This document shows positions 1-9,463 of a stretch of 20,040 nt of DNA, piece after piece (the first letter of the stretch is position 1; each line of letters begins with the position of its first letter). Source of the stretch: Gnetum montanum. Taxonomy: Eukaryota > Streptophyta > Gnetopsida > Gnetales > Gnetaceae. Below the pieces are notes generated by a model that was given only the letters and a program-made list of their open reading frames with translations, ran no database searches and had not been told where the DNA came from. The stretch spans positions 306,793 through 326,832 of the forward strand of contig MNCI01013653.1 of NCBI GenBank assembly GCA_015680685.1. The letters are read 5' to 3'. The position numbers and the translations under genes are program-made.

Positions 1-180
1 CAATCGTTACATTTCTCACAACCGCACGCCGCAACAGCACATACACATACTCACATTAACTACTGAGTTTATTTGGAGGTATCTGGGCCTTGGTGTTGCC
101 AGAGACCAGCAGGCACCTAAATCTTGTTCAAGGACACTCGTTGGCAGTCGTGTCCCAAACGGTCGCCAACATCTACATGG
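1..180 (-). mobile_element. Possible Ty3/gypsy internal-region fragment with PBS-like start
   Basis: This block is visibly richer in G and C than the rest of the window and has no counterpart in the other copies of the copia LTR that begins right after it. On the minus strand, 169 down to 152 reads TTGGCGACCGTTTGGGAC. This resembles the TGGCGAC...GGGGAC primer-binding sites of plant gypsy elements, which sit at the start of the internal region. The sequence that follows on the minus strand could be a gypsy 5' leader. There is an 80-codon open frame (258 to 16), but it crosses the junction with the copia LTR and shows no domain, so I do not call it a gene. No gypsy LTR is visible in the window. 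The identity rests on one short motif plus composition. Confidence 0.3.
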
Positions 181-519
181 TTGAGTGATTTTATAACAAC
201 ATAACACTCTAGTATGGAACTTACTTTTGTAAAGGTTGTGAGATGATCTAAACCACATTTTGAGCTTGTTGGGGCCTTGCAGGGTTAAGTGGTTTCATAG
301 TGACAAAACATTCTAGAGCAGAGCTTGAAGATTGTAAAGGGTACATTAACCTTCAAACCACATTTTGAAGAAACAAAGTTTGAAGGTGTGCATGTATTGT
401 ACCCTCCAAGTGTGGATGTACCCAAGTTGGGAAACTACATAAAATTTTTGTTTTTTTAGTGGATGTAGATTTTATATTTGGAAACTTATTCAACCTCCCT
501 TCTAATTTCTCAATTAACA
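181..519 (+). repeat. 5' LTR of element A, 3' portion only
   Basis: This stretch aligns along its whole length with 11541-11881, the end of A's 3' LTR. Shared landmarks include ctaaaccacat, gaagaaacaaagt and gtgtggatg. It ends in CA at 518-519, followed by a two-base spacer and the PBS, the same arrangement as in element B. The first two thirds of the LTR, including its TATA region, are absent; different, GC-richer DNA begins upstream of 181. Two copies of the internal LTR duplication of about 100 bp are present (about 181-263 and 264-367). Confidence 0.85.
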
Positions 520-521
520 AT

Positions 522-534
522 TTGTATTGGAACC
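522..534 (+). other. Degenerate primer-binding site of element A
   Basis: TTGTATTGGAACC matches the plant initiator-Met-tRNA PBS (TGGTATCAGAGCC) at 9 of 13 positions. It is placed two bases after the LTR end, as in element B. The bases after it (tggtactct) align with B's tagtactct, which confirms the register. Confidence 0.75.
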
Positions 535-742
535 TGGTACTCTCAAAATGATCAAGGAAGGGATAACTAATATCATATCAACATCAACTATCAGATTTAA
601 CTATTTTAATTTGAGAACTATATTGATATGATTCACTAAATTTATCTTGAAAATATGCATTAAACTCCTCTACTATTAAAGTAAAGATAAACATTATACT
701 TCCTCTTCTACGTTTTGTTGGATATGCAATGGAAGAGGTCAT

Positions 743-1376
743 ATGGCCTCTAAAAGTGATTGTCAATGTAGGTTATATAAACAAAATTCAAAAATAGAAA
801 TAAGGATAAATAACATCAATAACAACTTGGATAAGAATGGAAGTTTGAAGGATGCATCCAAAGATACTCATCATCTATGCCTTACCTTGACAAATCAAGA
901 ATTTATTGAGAATCAAAGAATTCATCATGGAGATGAAGTAGATGAAATCTCCTTAAAAGAAAGTTATGATTAGCTTTATAATGAAGTTATTTTCTTTCAA
1001 AATATATGCTTTAAAATGAAAGGAATTTTTCATCACTCAAAAATAGAGATTACAACTCTTAATTTAGAATGTTTATGTCTCAAGAAAGAAAACTCTAACC
1101 CAATGTCTAAGATTTGAAGGTTAACAAATGTTATTGAGCAAACTAATAAGAAATTTTTAGAGATGATCAAAATAGACAAAGAGAAAAAGGATGTACATAT
1201 CAAAGTTTCATTAGGTTATTTAAAGAGCTATCCTTCTAGGTTTGATAATAGAATAAGATTTAATCCCTTAAATTACTTTTATTGTTGTAAATTTGGACAT
1301 GTTCAGGCTTGTTGTCATTTATGGATAAAAAATTGCACTTGGTCTTTTCAAAAATACTATAGATAAGGTTCCTTGT
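743..1376 (+). pseudogene. gag: Element A gag remnant with degenerate zinc knuckle
   Basis: Gag forms the virus-like particle and binds the element's RNA. The reading frame from 743 contains an acidic stretch (HHGDEVDEISLKESYD, ending 970) typical of the middle of Sirevirus-like gag. A lysine-rich segment follows, then a CCHC-type knuckle at 1274-1315 read as YFYCCKFGHVQACC. The first cysteine is replaced by tyrosine (codon TAC); the second Cys, the His and the last Cys remain. In-frame stops occur at 971-973 (TAG), 1115-1117 (TGA) and later. The usual N-terminal gag domain is not recognisable: only about 740 bases separate the PBS from the knuckle, far less than in full-length relatives. Weak similarity to B's leader at about 545-610 suggests the original start lay there. 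The same frame continues into pol, as expected for one fused gag-pol ORF. Confidence 0.7.
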
Positions 1377-1465
1377 ATGGAAAGAAAGTTTGTAAATAAA
1401 AAGAGAAGAAATATGAACAAAATATGATACATCAAGTTTCTCTCTCTATTGTTAAAATGAGAACA

Positions 1466-1660
1466 TGGTATATTGATAGTAGTTGTTCAAGACATTTGAC
1501 AAGAGATAAATCCCAATTCACACATCTTTTAGAATAGAACTATGGAATCTTCACATTTGGAGATGACATGGAAGCTCCTATAATAGGTATTGGTACTATA
1601 GAAGGGAAAGGTAAGGGTTATCCTATAGTAAATAAATTTTTATTTGTTAAAAAGCTAAAG
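1466..1660 (+). pseudogene. pol: Element A aspartic protease domain, decayed
   Basis: The copia protease cuts the gag-pol polyprotein. The frame reads WYIDSSCSRHLTRD from 1466, the copia protease active-site region. The catalytic Asp is at 1475-1477, but the family's D-S-G has become D-S-S (1475-1483), so the active-site glycine is missing. Downstream, FTFGDDMEAPIIGIGTIEGK (about 1551-1610) is the normal continuation, after a TAG that interrupts the frame near 1535. It is in the same frame as gag upstream and integrase downstream, with no domain border visible. Element B carries a different substitution at the same glycine, so both proteases are expected to be dead. Confidence 0.85.
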
Positions 1661-2803
1661 CATAATCTTCGTAGTGTCAATCAACTTCATGATTTAAATT
1701 TTGGTGTTACTTTTTACAAAGAAACTTGCAAAATAAAATATTTGACTTCTAGAAATATCATTATCGAAGGAAGTAGAAAGGTAAATGTTTATACCTCTGT
1801 ATTTAGAGATAATCCTAACCTCGAATCCAAGTGCTTGATCAGTAATACAGATGATGTTCATATGTGGCATAGAAAATTAGGCCACATATACAAAGAAATT
1901 CTTTAGATCCTGGTGGCAAATAAAATGGTTTAAGGATTATCTAAACTCAAATATTTCAACTTGAACACTTGTGAATCATGGAAGAAAGGAAAGAAAATAA
2001 GGATAAGGTTTGCTAAAAAAAATTGTATCTCTACCTCCTGTCCCTTAGATTTACTTCACATGGATTTGGTTGATCCTTCTCAAACTCTTAGTTTGGGAAA
2101 GAAAAGATATCTTCTAACCATTGTTGATGACTAATCTTATTCTACTTGGGTTGCCTTCTTATATAATAAGGATGAGGTATTTGATCATTTGCTATGAATT
2201 TGTAATCAAATATAGAAAGAAAAAGGATATGGCATCAATGTCATCAAGAGTGACAATGGAGGTGAATTTAAGAATGCTAATTTTAAACAATACTATCAAA
2301 TGAATGATATTTTTCATCAATTTTCTACTACATGGAATCCTCAAAAAAATGATGTAGCTAAAAGGAAGAAAAACATATTGAATAAAATGGAGAGAACTAT
2401 ATTGAATGAAAAAATTCTTCCTTATCAGTTTTGGATTAAAGTCATTAATACCACATGCGATGTCTCCAATAGAGTAGTCATAAGAAGATTCACTACTAAA
2501 ACTTCCTATGAATTATGAACTAGTAGAAAGCCATCAAGTAGTTATTTTCATGTTTTTGGTTCAAAATGTTATATTCTTAATGATAAATATGCCTTGAAAA
2601 GGTTTGATCCTAAAACCAGTGAAGTTATTTTCTTAGGATACTCTTTTGTTAGTAGGGCATATAGAGTCTTCAATAAGGGAACTAATGTTATGGAAGAAAT
2701 TATAAATATTAAAATTGATGATAGTGACATTATTTCTCGAGAACATGGTGATGAAGTTTTTCCTATCCAAAAGTTATCTATGGACCTCCCAAGTTCAAAT
2801 TAA
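1661..2803 (+). pseudogene. pol: Element A GAG-pre-integrase and integrase, decayed
   Basis: Integrase inserts the cDNA copy into the host genome. The pre-integrase motif HMWHRKLGH starts at 1859. The zinc-binding second half reads CESW (1970-1981), where C-x2-C is expected, so one ligand is lost. The first catalytic Asp is in LLHMDL (Asp 2063-2065) and the second in SDNGGEF (Asp 2252-2254). At the third position the Glu is replaced by Lys (codon AAA, 2360-2362, in NDVAKRKKN), so the DDE triad is broken. In-frame stops include 1904-1906 (TAG), 2213-2215 (TAG) and 2516-2518 (TGA). After the last, the frame continues with SYFHVFGSKCYI and FDPKTSEVIFLGYS, the usual C-terminal part and linker. 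The stops at 1904 and 2213 are shared with element B. Confidence 0.85.
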
Positions 2804-3990
2804 TAAAAATTTAGAAATAGATAGTAAACATGAGGAGATACCTTCAATTCAACCCAAAATTCCTAGACATAGTAGATCACACACTCTCAATGATATCATT
2901 GGATAAGTACAAGATGAGATCTGTACTAGGAGCCAAACTAAGTAAATATATGCCTATGCTAAATATTGTTCAAAAATAGAATAAAAAAATTCAAAGAGGT
3001 AGAAGGAGAAGAAGGGTAGATTTCAACTATTCAAGACAAACTAAATCAATTCACTAGGAATGATGTGTGAAATTTGATACCTAAACCCAACCACAAATCA
3101 ATTATTGGCACAAAATGAGTTTTTATGAACAAAATAGATGAAAATGAGAACATCATTAAGAACAAAGTAGTACTAGTCACCAAAGCATATACTTTGCAAT
3201 AAGGAATTGATTTTGATGAGACCTTTACTCCTATGCAAGACTTGAATCTATCAAACTTCTTTTAGCCTTTGCAAGCATTAACAACATCAATCTATACCAA
3301 ATGGATGTGAAGAGTTCCTTTATAAATGGAACCATTCAAGAAGAGGTATGTGTTGAATAACCTAAAGGATTTTTAGATCCCATTAATCCCAATCATGTTT
3401 TTAGACTTAAGAAGTTCCTCTATGGGCTCAAACAATCCCCTAGAGCTTGGTATGAAAGAATCTCATAACACTTTATATCCAATGGTTTGGAAAGAGGTAG
3501 GTCTAATGTTACCATATTTCTCAAGCATGAAGGTAATGATTTACTTATTGTACAAATTTAGGTTGATGATATTATTTTCAGAGCTACTAATGATATTCTA
3601 TGCAAAAAATTATTAGATCTCATGCAATAAGAATTTTAATTAAGCATGATGAGAGAGGTAAACTATTTGCATGGATTCAAAATCAATTAGACAAATGATG
3701 AAACCTTTATTTGTAAACCTAATTACATCAAAAATATACTACTTAAATTCAATGTAGCATAAGTAAAGGTAAAAAATACTCCTATTGTAGATAATTTTAA
3801 GCTCACCAAAGATGATCAAGAAAAACATGTTTATCTCAAGCTCTATAGAGGTATGATAGGTAGCCTACTTTATTTATCTTCTAGTAGGTCAAATATAGCA
3901 TTAATTGTAGGAATGTATGCAAGATATCAAGAAAATACTTAAGAATCTCATCTAAATACTATTAAACATATTTTTCATTATTTAAAAGGT
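2804..3990 (+). pseudogene. pol: Element A linker and reverse transcriptase, decayed
   Basis: Reverse transcriptase makes cDNA from the element RNA. The linker (about 2810-2905) contains IPRHSRSHTLNDIIG. The RT N-terminus follows from about 3001 with the copia landmarks NDV-stop-NLIPKP, IIGTK-stop-VFMNK and GIDFDETFTP. Stops at 3017-3019 (TAG), 3068-3070 (TGA) and 3116-3118 (TGA) fall where tryptophan is expected, and those at 3200-3202 and 3358-3360 (TAA) where glutamine is expected. A one-base loss near 3234 shifts the frame into ARLESIKLLLAFAS and YQMDVKSSFINGT. LYGLKQSPRAWYERIS (about 3418-3466) is well kept. The polymerase motif is at 3559-3570, where VDD is preserved but the preceding Tyr is a TAG. 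The rest, through LYRGMIGSLLYLSSSRSNIA (about 3841-3900), is the normal copia RT tail. Confidence 0.9.
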
Positions 3991-4461
3991 ACTACTAATT
4001 GGTAACTTTGGTATTTGAAGGATTTCCCACTTGATCATGCTGGGTATTACGATGTAGATTGGTTAGGTTGTGTAGAAAATTGTCAAAGAACTAGTGGACA
4101 TTTATTCTTCCTAGAAAAGATCTTGTCTCTTGGGAAACCATAAAGAAAACATCCACAACACTTTCTATGACCAAAGCCTAGTACATTTCACCTGGAAGTT
4201 ATTGTGCACAAAATTTATGAGTGAAAGAAACTCTTAATAATTTAGAGATTAAAGCCTAATCTACACCAATTATTTTGTGACAACAGCAATGCCATCAACA
4301 TGACAAAGAATCCTATCCAACATACTCATACTAAACAGATCTAAATTTTTCATAATTTTACATGAGAACACACTCAAGTTAGACATGTAAAGATAGAATT
4401 CATTGGGACAAAAAATCAACTTGTAGATGCTTTCACAAGCCCCTTGGTGAATGGTAACTAA
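3991..4461 (+). pseudogene. pol: Element A RNase H domain, decayed
   Basis: RNase H removes the RNA strand during reverse transcription. The frame shows HAGYYDVDWLGC with the first catalytic Asp at 4051-4053. A frameshift follows near 4100-4120, then SWETIKKTSTTLSM leads to the A-E-A-E-Y motif region, here degraded to A-stop-Y (near 4180). A further frameshift leads to CDNSNAINMTKNPIQHTHTK (about 4278-4338), the conserved copia CDN..A block. The C-terminus RHVKIEFIGTKNQLVDAFTS is followed by PLVNGN and the TAA at 4459-4461. This C-terminal tail is characteristic of copia pol. No extra envelope-like ORF is visible between here and the polypurine tract. Confidence 0.85.
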
Positions 4462-4697
4462 TTTCTCTCCTTAAAAACATGTGGATATGTCCTTGTCCTA
4501 TCAGGTAAGTTTTTTCCTTCATTTCCAATAAAAAATAGATACTCATAAATTTAAAAAAATAAAAAAAAAATATTTAGAGGGATTTTTCTTGTACTTCTTT
4601 TTATGTCCAAAAGGTAGGAGAGATTAAATGTTAAATTTATTTTTCCATAGTTTTTATGGAGCATACTAACCCATTTTCTTAAGTTTTGAAGATTACC

Positions 4698-4710
4698 AGA
4701 AGGGGGAGAT
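4698..4710 (+). other. Polypurine tract of element A
   Basis: AGAAGGGGGAGAT lies three bases before the TGACC start of the 3' LTR. Its form matches the plus-strand primer of plant copia elements, Sirevirus-like ones in particular. Confidence 0.85.
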
Positions 4711-4713
4711 TTT

Positions 4714-5111
4714 TGACCTTTTGATATATCAAAACCTTAGAGAAAATGAATAATGTGGGATGTATGTGTATGTGTGATGATAATTTTGTAGGACCATGGA
4801 AAATTACAATGCACATGGAAACCCAAGACTTCAAAAACGAGATCCATGAAGAGATGTTGAAATGAAAACTAAGTGAACAAGATGAGAGCATGGATGAAAA
4901 TGGAATCTAAAAGTCAAATTAAGATATTATGAAGACTTTCAAGATGTCAAATTGATAAGAAGTGCACCAATATCTAAAATTGTAAAATTAGAGTATACAT
5001 TTGGGGAAAACAATAGATTTATATCTTTGAGGATAGATTTCTATGAGTAGACATCTACACTTCTAGATAGATGTCTCTCTTGGATTGGGGGTATTCTTTG
5101 ATAGATGTCTA
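4714..5111 (+). repeat. 3' LTR of element A, left part
   Basis: It begins TGACCTTTTGATATATCAAAAC, which matches the starts of both B LTRs read on the minus strand (from 11217 and 6293). It carries AGATGTCT boxes in both orientations (5049-5056, 5069-5076, 5103-5110), as in the equivalent part of the B LTRs. The LTR breaks off at 5111, where element B begins, and resumes at 11218. The joined parts give about 1062 bp, close to B's LTR lengths. Confidence 0.8.
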
Positions 5112-6293
5112 TAAGGATTGTAGAACTTAGAATAGGTAGATGAATAAGTTCCCTAGAAAAAAATTATTTGACATAAAAACCACATCCAAAAATACGTGGT
5201 TCTCCAACTTGGGTACTTCACACTTAAATGATAGATTGCTTAGATACCTCTAGACTTTCTTTCTCTCTAAATGTGGTTTGAAGGGTGGCACATCCTATAC
5301 AACTCAAAGCTCTACTCCAACATGATTTGACACCATGAATCCACTCAACCTAATTAGGTCTCAACAAGCTTAGACTGTGGTTTCAAAAATCCCATAATCT
5401 ATAAAAATTAATCTTTGCTCTAGAGTATTATCAAGCTGCACCAACCACTCAATCCTAGCGGGATCCTAACAAGCTCAATGATGATGCCTTCTAGTAAGAA
5501 GTGCATCAACGCTAGTGGGATAACAAGAAAGAGAAAAACAAATCACAAGGGAGGATAAAACTAATTTGCTAGTCCTTGTACTTTAAGAATAGTACAATAT
5601 AATCACTACTACAATACAAATGATGGAACAATGAGGTACAAATTCAATAGTATGTAGTTCATAATTATAGCTTGATGTTGATTCTTACTTGAAAAGAACC
5701 TTGCATATTTTCCAAAATAATGAAGACTTATTATTTTCTTGATGTTTTCAAAATCATCTTAGAATTCATGCAATGACTATCTAATAGTTAAGGGATATGT
5801 CTTCTTTGAGATTAGGACACCTCACTTCATAGACTTCAATTCAATGGAGACATCTCTCTACCGAAGGAGACATCTATGAGGAGAAATTTTTATGGAGACA
5901 TCTTCTCCAAACACAAGACATACACTATTCAATAAGACATCTTCTCTAGTTCTTCTACACTTCAGCCAAGATGTCTTCTTTGTTAGAGAGATGTCTTCTT
6001 AGCTACTTCATCTTGGAACATCTTCATTTCACTGTAGTCTTCTTCATTGCCCTTGCTTCCCACTTTTCTAATGAGTTCCTTGTCCAGCCTCCCTTAAGTC
6101 CTTGTAGTCTTCATGTTGTAGATCTCATTCCTTGAGTCTTCATTTATGCTTAATAGATTCTTGTGATCTCCACCTTAACATCTCTTTGTAGATGTCATCT
6201 CTTGAGCTATCCTTTGTATCATGAGAAAGCATCCCATTTCATAACATCTTATATTTTCCATTTTCCTTAAGATTTTGACATACCAAAAGGTCA
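5112..6293 (-). repeat. 3' LTR of element B
   Basis: On the minus strand it starts TGACCTTTTGGTATGTC (from 6293) and ends ...CCTTA (5112), where the other copies end in CA. It aligns with 10055-11217 over its whole length, for instance at cactactacaatacaaat and ccacatcctata. It contains the internal duplication of about 100 bp (about 5270-5480) and a cluster of AGACATCT/AGATGTCT boxes at about 5845-6000. The TATA region seen in the 5' copy is mutated here. Confidence 0.9.
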
Positions 6294-6316
6294 ACAATCT
6301 CACCCTTTTTGGTGAT
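6294..6316 (-). other. Polypurine tract region of element B
   Basis: On the minus strand, AAAAAGGGTGAGAT (6310-6297) lies just before the 3' LTR start. It is a mutated version of A's agaagggggagat. Confidence 0.7.
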
Positions 6317-6589
6317 GTCCAAAACTTAACAATATGGGTAAGTAGTGTCTAGAAATTATGAAGGCATATATCCTTAATTTTCCCAAGTCACCAGAAAGTA
6401 CATCTTAAGCAGCTTTCTAAAATTCTCCCCCATTTTGGACAGTAACAAAAGTGAGTGGAGTAGGAGTCCCCCCAAACATGTGTAAGAGAGAAAATAATTT
6501 TTTTTGTTTTATGTGTAAGAGAAAAATAAAAAGATAAAAGAACAAGAGAACTTACTAGATAGGATAGGGTCTTATTCCCATATCTTTAC

Positions 6590-7092
6590 ATAGAGAAGTT
6601 AAGTGATGTTTGTCAAGGGGTTTCATGAAAGAATCAGCTTGCTAATTTGCAGTCCTAATAAACTATAGTTTTATGTGTCCCCATTGATTATGTTCACATA
6701 TAAAGTAATGATGAATTTAAATGTATTTGATGCAAGAATGCTAAATTGGATTTTTATTCATATTGATAGCATTGTTGTTGTCACAAAAGATAGGCGTAGA
6801 TGATGATTAGACACCTAGATCTTTAACCATTTCTCTCATCCATAGAAGTTGAGCACATCAACTTTAAGTTGAGATATATTAAAATTCTACTCTAAAAATT
6901 TTTGTAGAGGTTTGCTTTTTGGTAGTCTAGGAGACAAGGCTTCATCTTAGAAGAAATAAATTTTCACTTCTACTATGATGATCATCTAAACAACTTGACC
7001 AATTTTACATCATAATATCTAGCAAGATCAAGAGGAGAGTCCTTTGGATATTGAAGGTCCTAGTTAGTAATACCTTTTATAGAATGAAATAT
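6590..7092 (-). pseudogene. pol: Element B RNase H domain, strongly decayed
   Basis: Read on the minus strand, this contains YPKDSPLDLARYYDVKLVKL (about 7050-6990), the start of copia RNase H with the first catalytic Asp recognisable. Later comes a CDN..AI-type block, read with a frameshift near 6790-6760. It ends with a copia-like C-terminus near 6620-6590. Stops and frameshifts are frequent, and similarity is clearest when it is aligned to A's RNase H at 3991-4461. The sequence from 6590 down to 6317 is the 3' untranslated region, with no ORF. Confidence 0.7.
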
Positions 7093-7760
7093 TCATTTAA
7101 CCTCCTTATAATAAGATTCTTTTGGGGTGGCTTGATATCTAGCACACATTCCAATAGTTAAATTGATATTTGGTCTACTAGTAGTTATATAAGTTAAAAT
7201 ACCTATCATGCCTCTATAAAGCTTGTGATCAACAAACTTACCTTGATCATCCTTGGTAGTTTTAAAATTTGCAACCATCGGAGTATTCATTACCTTCACA
7301 TAGACTAGATTGAATTTGAGAAGGTCTTTCACATATTTGGTTTGACAAATGAAAGTTCCTTCTGCAAATTGATTGATTTAAAATCCAAGGAAGTTTTTGA
7401 GTTCTTCAATCATGATCATTTCAAAGTCAGCTCGCATAAGATCTAAAAGTTTCTTGTAGATAGTTTCATTAGTAGCACCAAAAATAATATCATCAACATA
7501 AATTTGAACAATAAGAAGATCACTACCTTCCTTCTAAGAAACAAAGTGACATCAACCTTACCTCTTTTAAAATCATTGGATATGAGATGTTAAGATNCTA
7601 ATGTATCTTTATTTTTCATTATAGCTTCATCTTCATTAATTTTGTTTCTAAAGATCCATTTTGTGCCAATAATGGGTTTATGATCTAGTTGAGGCATTAA
7701 TTCCCATACGTCATTTCTAGGAAATTGATTTAACACATCTTACATAGCAGAAATCTAACC
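7093..7760 (-). pseudogene. pol: Element B reverse transcriptase with central deletion
   Basis: On the minus strand the RT N-terminus reads FPRNDVWELMPQLDHK and IIGTKWIFRNKINE; both tryptophans lost in A are kept here. It then breaks at 7597, the single N in the window, and resumes at a point equivalent to about 3465 in A. About 285 bases are missing, removing the segment from the G-I-D-x-D-E-T-F region through Y-G-L-K-Q. The polymerase motif YVDD is intact at 7500-7489, followed by IIFGATNE. Residues read from 7332 to 7093 (LYRGMIG.LTYITTSRPNI) are the normal RT tail. A stop TAG at 7757-7755 is shared with A's 3017-3019. Confidence 0.85.
7597..7597. other. Ambiguous base N
   Basis: This is the only undetermined base in the window. 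It falls exactly where element B's RT sequence jumps across the region missing relative to A. Confidence 0.95.
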
Positions 7761-9100
7761 TTCCTCACCTTCAGCTTCTTTAAAGTTTTTCAATTTAAGT
7801 TGTGAGATAAGTTGAATAATTACAGAACTCTTTGATTTGACTTCTAGTGTGAATACCATCTTAAAATTCCTCAATAACATTGTTGAGTGAGTTAATTTCA
7901 CTAAGTCTAGGCATCCTAGGTTGAGTAGGGGAGATCTCATCCTATTCATCTTCTTTCTCTTTTTCAAGTTCATTATCAATTTTAGAATTCTCATCAAATT
8001 GAACTTGGATGACACTAGATAGTTTTTGAATAGGAATAACTTCATCATCAAGTTGAGGAGATGTAATGTCACGATCATCAACTTTAGCATTTATGGTTTT
8101 CTTAACAATATTGATTCTCTTGCTAAAAACTCTATAAGGTTTGCTAACTAACAAATATCCCCAGAAAATACCTTCATCAATTTTAGAATCAAATTTTCTT
8201 AAATAATCTTTATCATTTAGAATATAACATTTTGAAGAAAAAACATGAAAATAAATTGCTGAAGGATTTTTACCAGTCCATAATTCATAAATTGCTGAGG
8301 TAAATCTTCTTAACAATACTTTGTTGGAGACATAGAGAGTAGTGTTGATAGCTTTATCCTAGAAGTTATGAGGAAGATTCTGGTCATTCAATATAGTTCT
8401 TCCCATCTTGTTCAAGATTCTATTCTTCTGTTAAACTATACCATTTTGTTGAGGAGTTGTTGTAGCAGAGAATTGATGGAGTATCCTATTTATTTGATAA
8501 AATTGCTCAAATTTTGCATTCTCGAATTCACCTCCATTGTCACTTCTAATAATTTTAATTTCATATCCTTTTTCTCTCTAAATCTGGTTACAAATTCTCA
8601 AGAAATGATCAAATACTTGATCCTTGTAATATAAAAATGCCACCCAAGTGAAATGAGAGTAATCATTAAGAATAGTCAAGAAATATTTTTTCTTTCCCAA
8701 GTTGAGAGTTTGAAGAGGACAAACTACATCCATATGAAGTAGAACTAAGGGACAAGAGGTGGAAATACAATTTTTCTTATCAACACTTACCCTTATTTGC
8801 TTTCCTTTCTAGCATGCTTCACAAGTGTTCAAATTGAAGTCTTTGAGTTTGGGCAATCCACGAACCATTTCTTTAGATACAAGAGTCTAAAGGATTTTTT
8901 TATTTATGTGGACTAGCTTCCTATGCCACATATGGGTATCATATCTACAACTAACTAGGCACTTAGATTCAACATTAGAATGATTTTCAAAAATATTAGT
9001 ATAAACATTTCCTTTTCGAGTTCCTTCTATCACAACATTTTTTATGGTTAAATATTGTATTCTACAAGTTTCTTTTGAAAACATAATATTAAAAGTTGAA
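7761..9100 (-). pseudogene. pol: Element B pre-integrase, integrase and linker, decayed
   Basis: The minus-strand frame from 9084 reads ETCRIQYLTIKNVVIEGTRK and HMWHRKLVH, the GAG-pre-integrase region. The zinc ligands CEAC are kept, then interrupted by a TAG. Catalytic positions: the first Asp is in LHMD (8730-8728) and the second in RSDNGGEF (8541-8539). The third, expected as Glu, is a TAA stop (8433-8431, in NGIV-stop-QKN). The frame from 8316 (YELWTGKNPSAIYFHVFSSK, then FDSKIDEGIFWGYLL) is the integrase C-terminus and the linker to RT. Stops at 8889-8887 and 8580-8578 (both TAG) match those in A at 1904 and 2213. A frameshift lies between 7942 and 7757. Confidence 0.85.
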
Positions 9101-9149
9101 TCACAAAGTTGACTAACACTAAGAATATTATGTTTTAATCCACTAACAA

Positions 9150-9330
9150 AAAACTTTATTTACAATTAGAAGACATTGACATTTTCCTACTATGGTATCG
9201 TTACCTATTATAGGAGCCTCCATGTTATCTGCAAAAGTGACTGTTCTAAAATATTTTTCTATGAAGTGGGTGAAGTAGGATTTATCACCTATCATGTGCC
9301 TTGAGCACCAACTATCAATATATCACATAC
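9150..9330 (-). pseudogene. pol: Element B aspartic protease domain, decayed
   Basis: On the minus strand the frame reads YIDSWCSRHMIGDKSYFTHF. The catalytic Asp is at 9316-9314, but the following Ser-Gly has become Ser-Trp (9313-9308), and the tryptophan normally before Tyr is a TGA. It continues FADNMEAPIIGNDTIVGK, parallel to A's protease. An extra G near 9158 shifts the frame just before the pre-integrase region. The frame joins that of the gag zinc knuckle upstream. Confidence 0.8.
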
Positions 9331-9463
9331 TAGTTTTATCATCAAAGAGAGGTATTTGAGCCATCAAGTTCATTTTAGGTTTCCTTGCTTTTTGTTTTCA
9401 AAACTGCAAAGTTCCTATCCTAGGCTATTTTTGCAAAGACCAAGTGTACTATTTCATCCTAAT

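Noticed and set aside
584-766. Open frame on the minus strand, 60 codons
   Set aside because: It is antisense to A's leader and gag remnant, AT-rich, and has no domain.
3395-3616. Open frame on the plus strand, 73 codons
   Set aside because: It is a shadow of the true RT frame, which reads through LYGLKQ and VDD in another phase.
4462-4697. Envelope-like ORF between A's RNase H and polypurine tract
   Set aside because: Only about 235 bases of A-rich sequence with stops in all frames. No envelope-like gene is present.
4741-4800. Short tgtatgtgtatgtgtgatga run as a microsatellite
   Set aside because: It is too short and irregular, and lies within LTR sequence.
4679-4891. Open frame on the minus strand, 70 codons
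   Set aside because: It lies across A's polypurine tract and LTR start on the wrong strand. A chance ORF.
8368-8634. Open frame on the plus strand, 88 codons
   Set aside because: It is antisense to B's integrase, whose minus-strand frame carries SDNGGEF and other family motifs.
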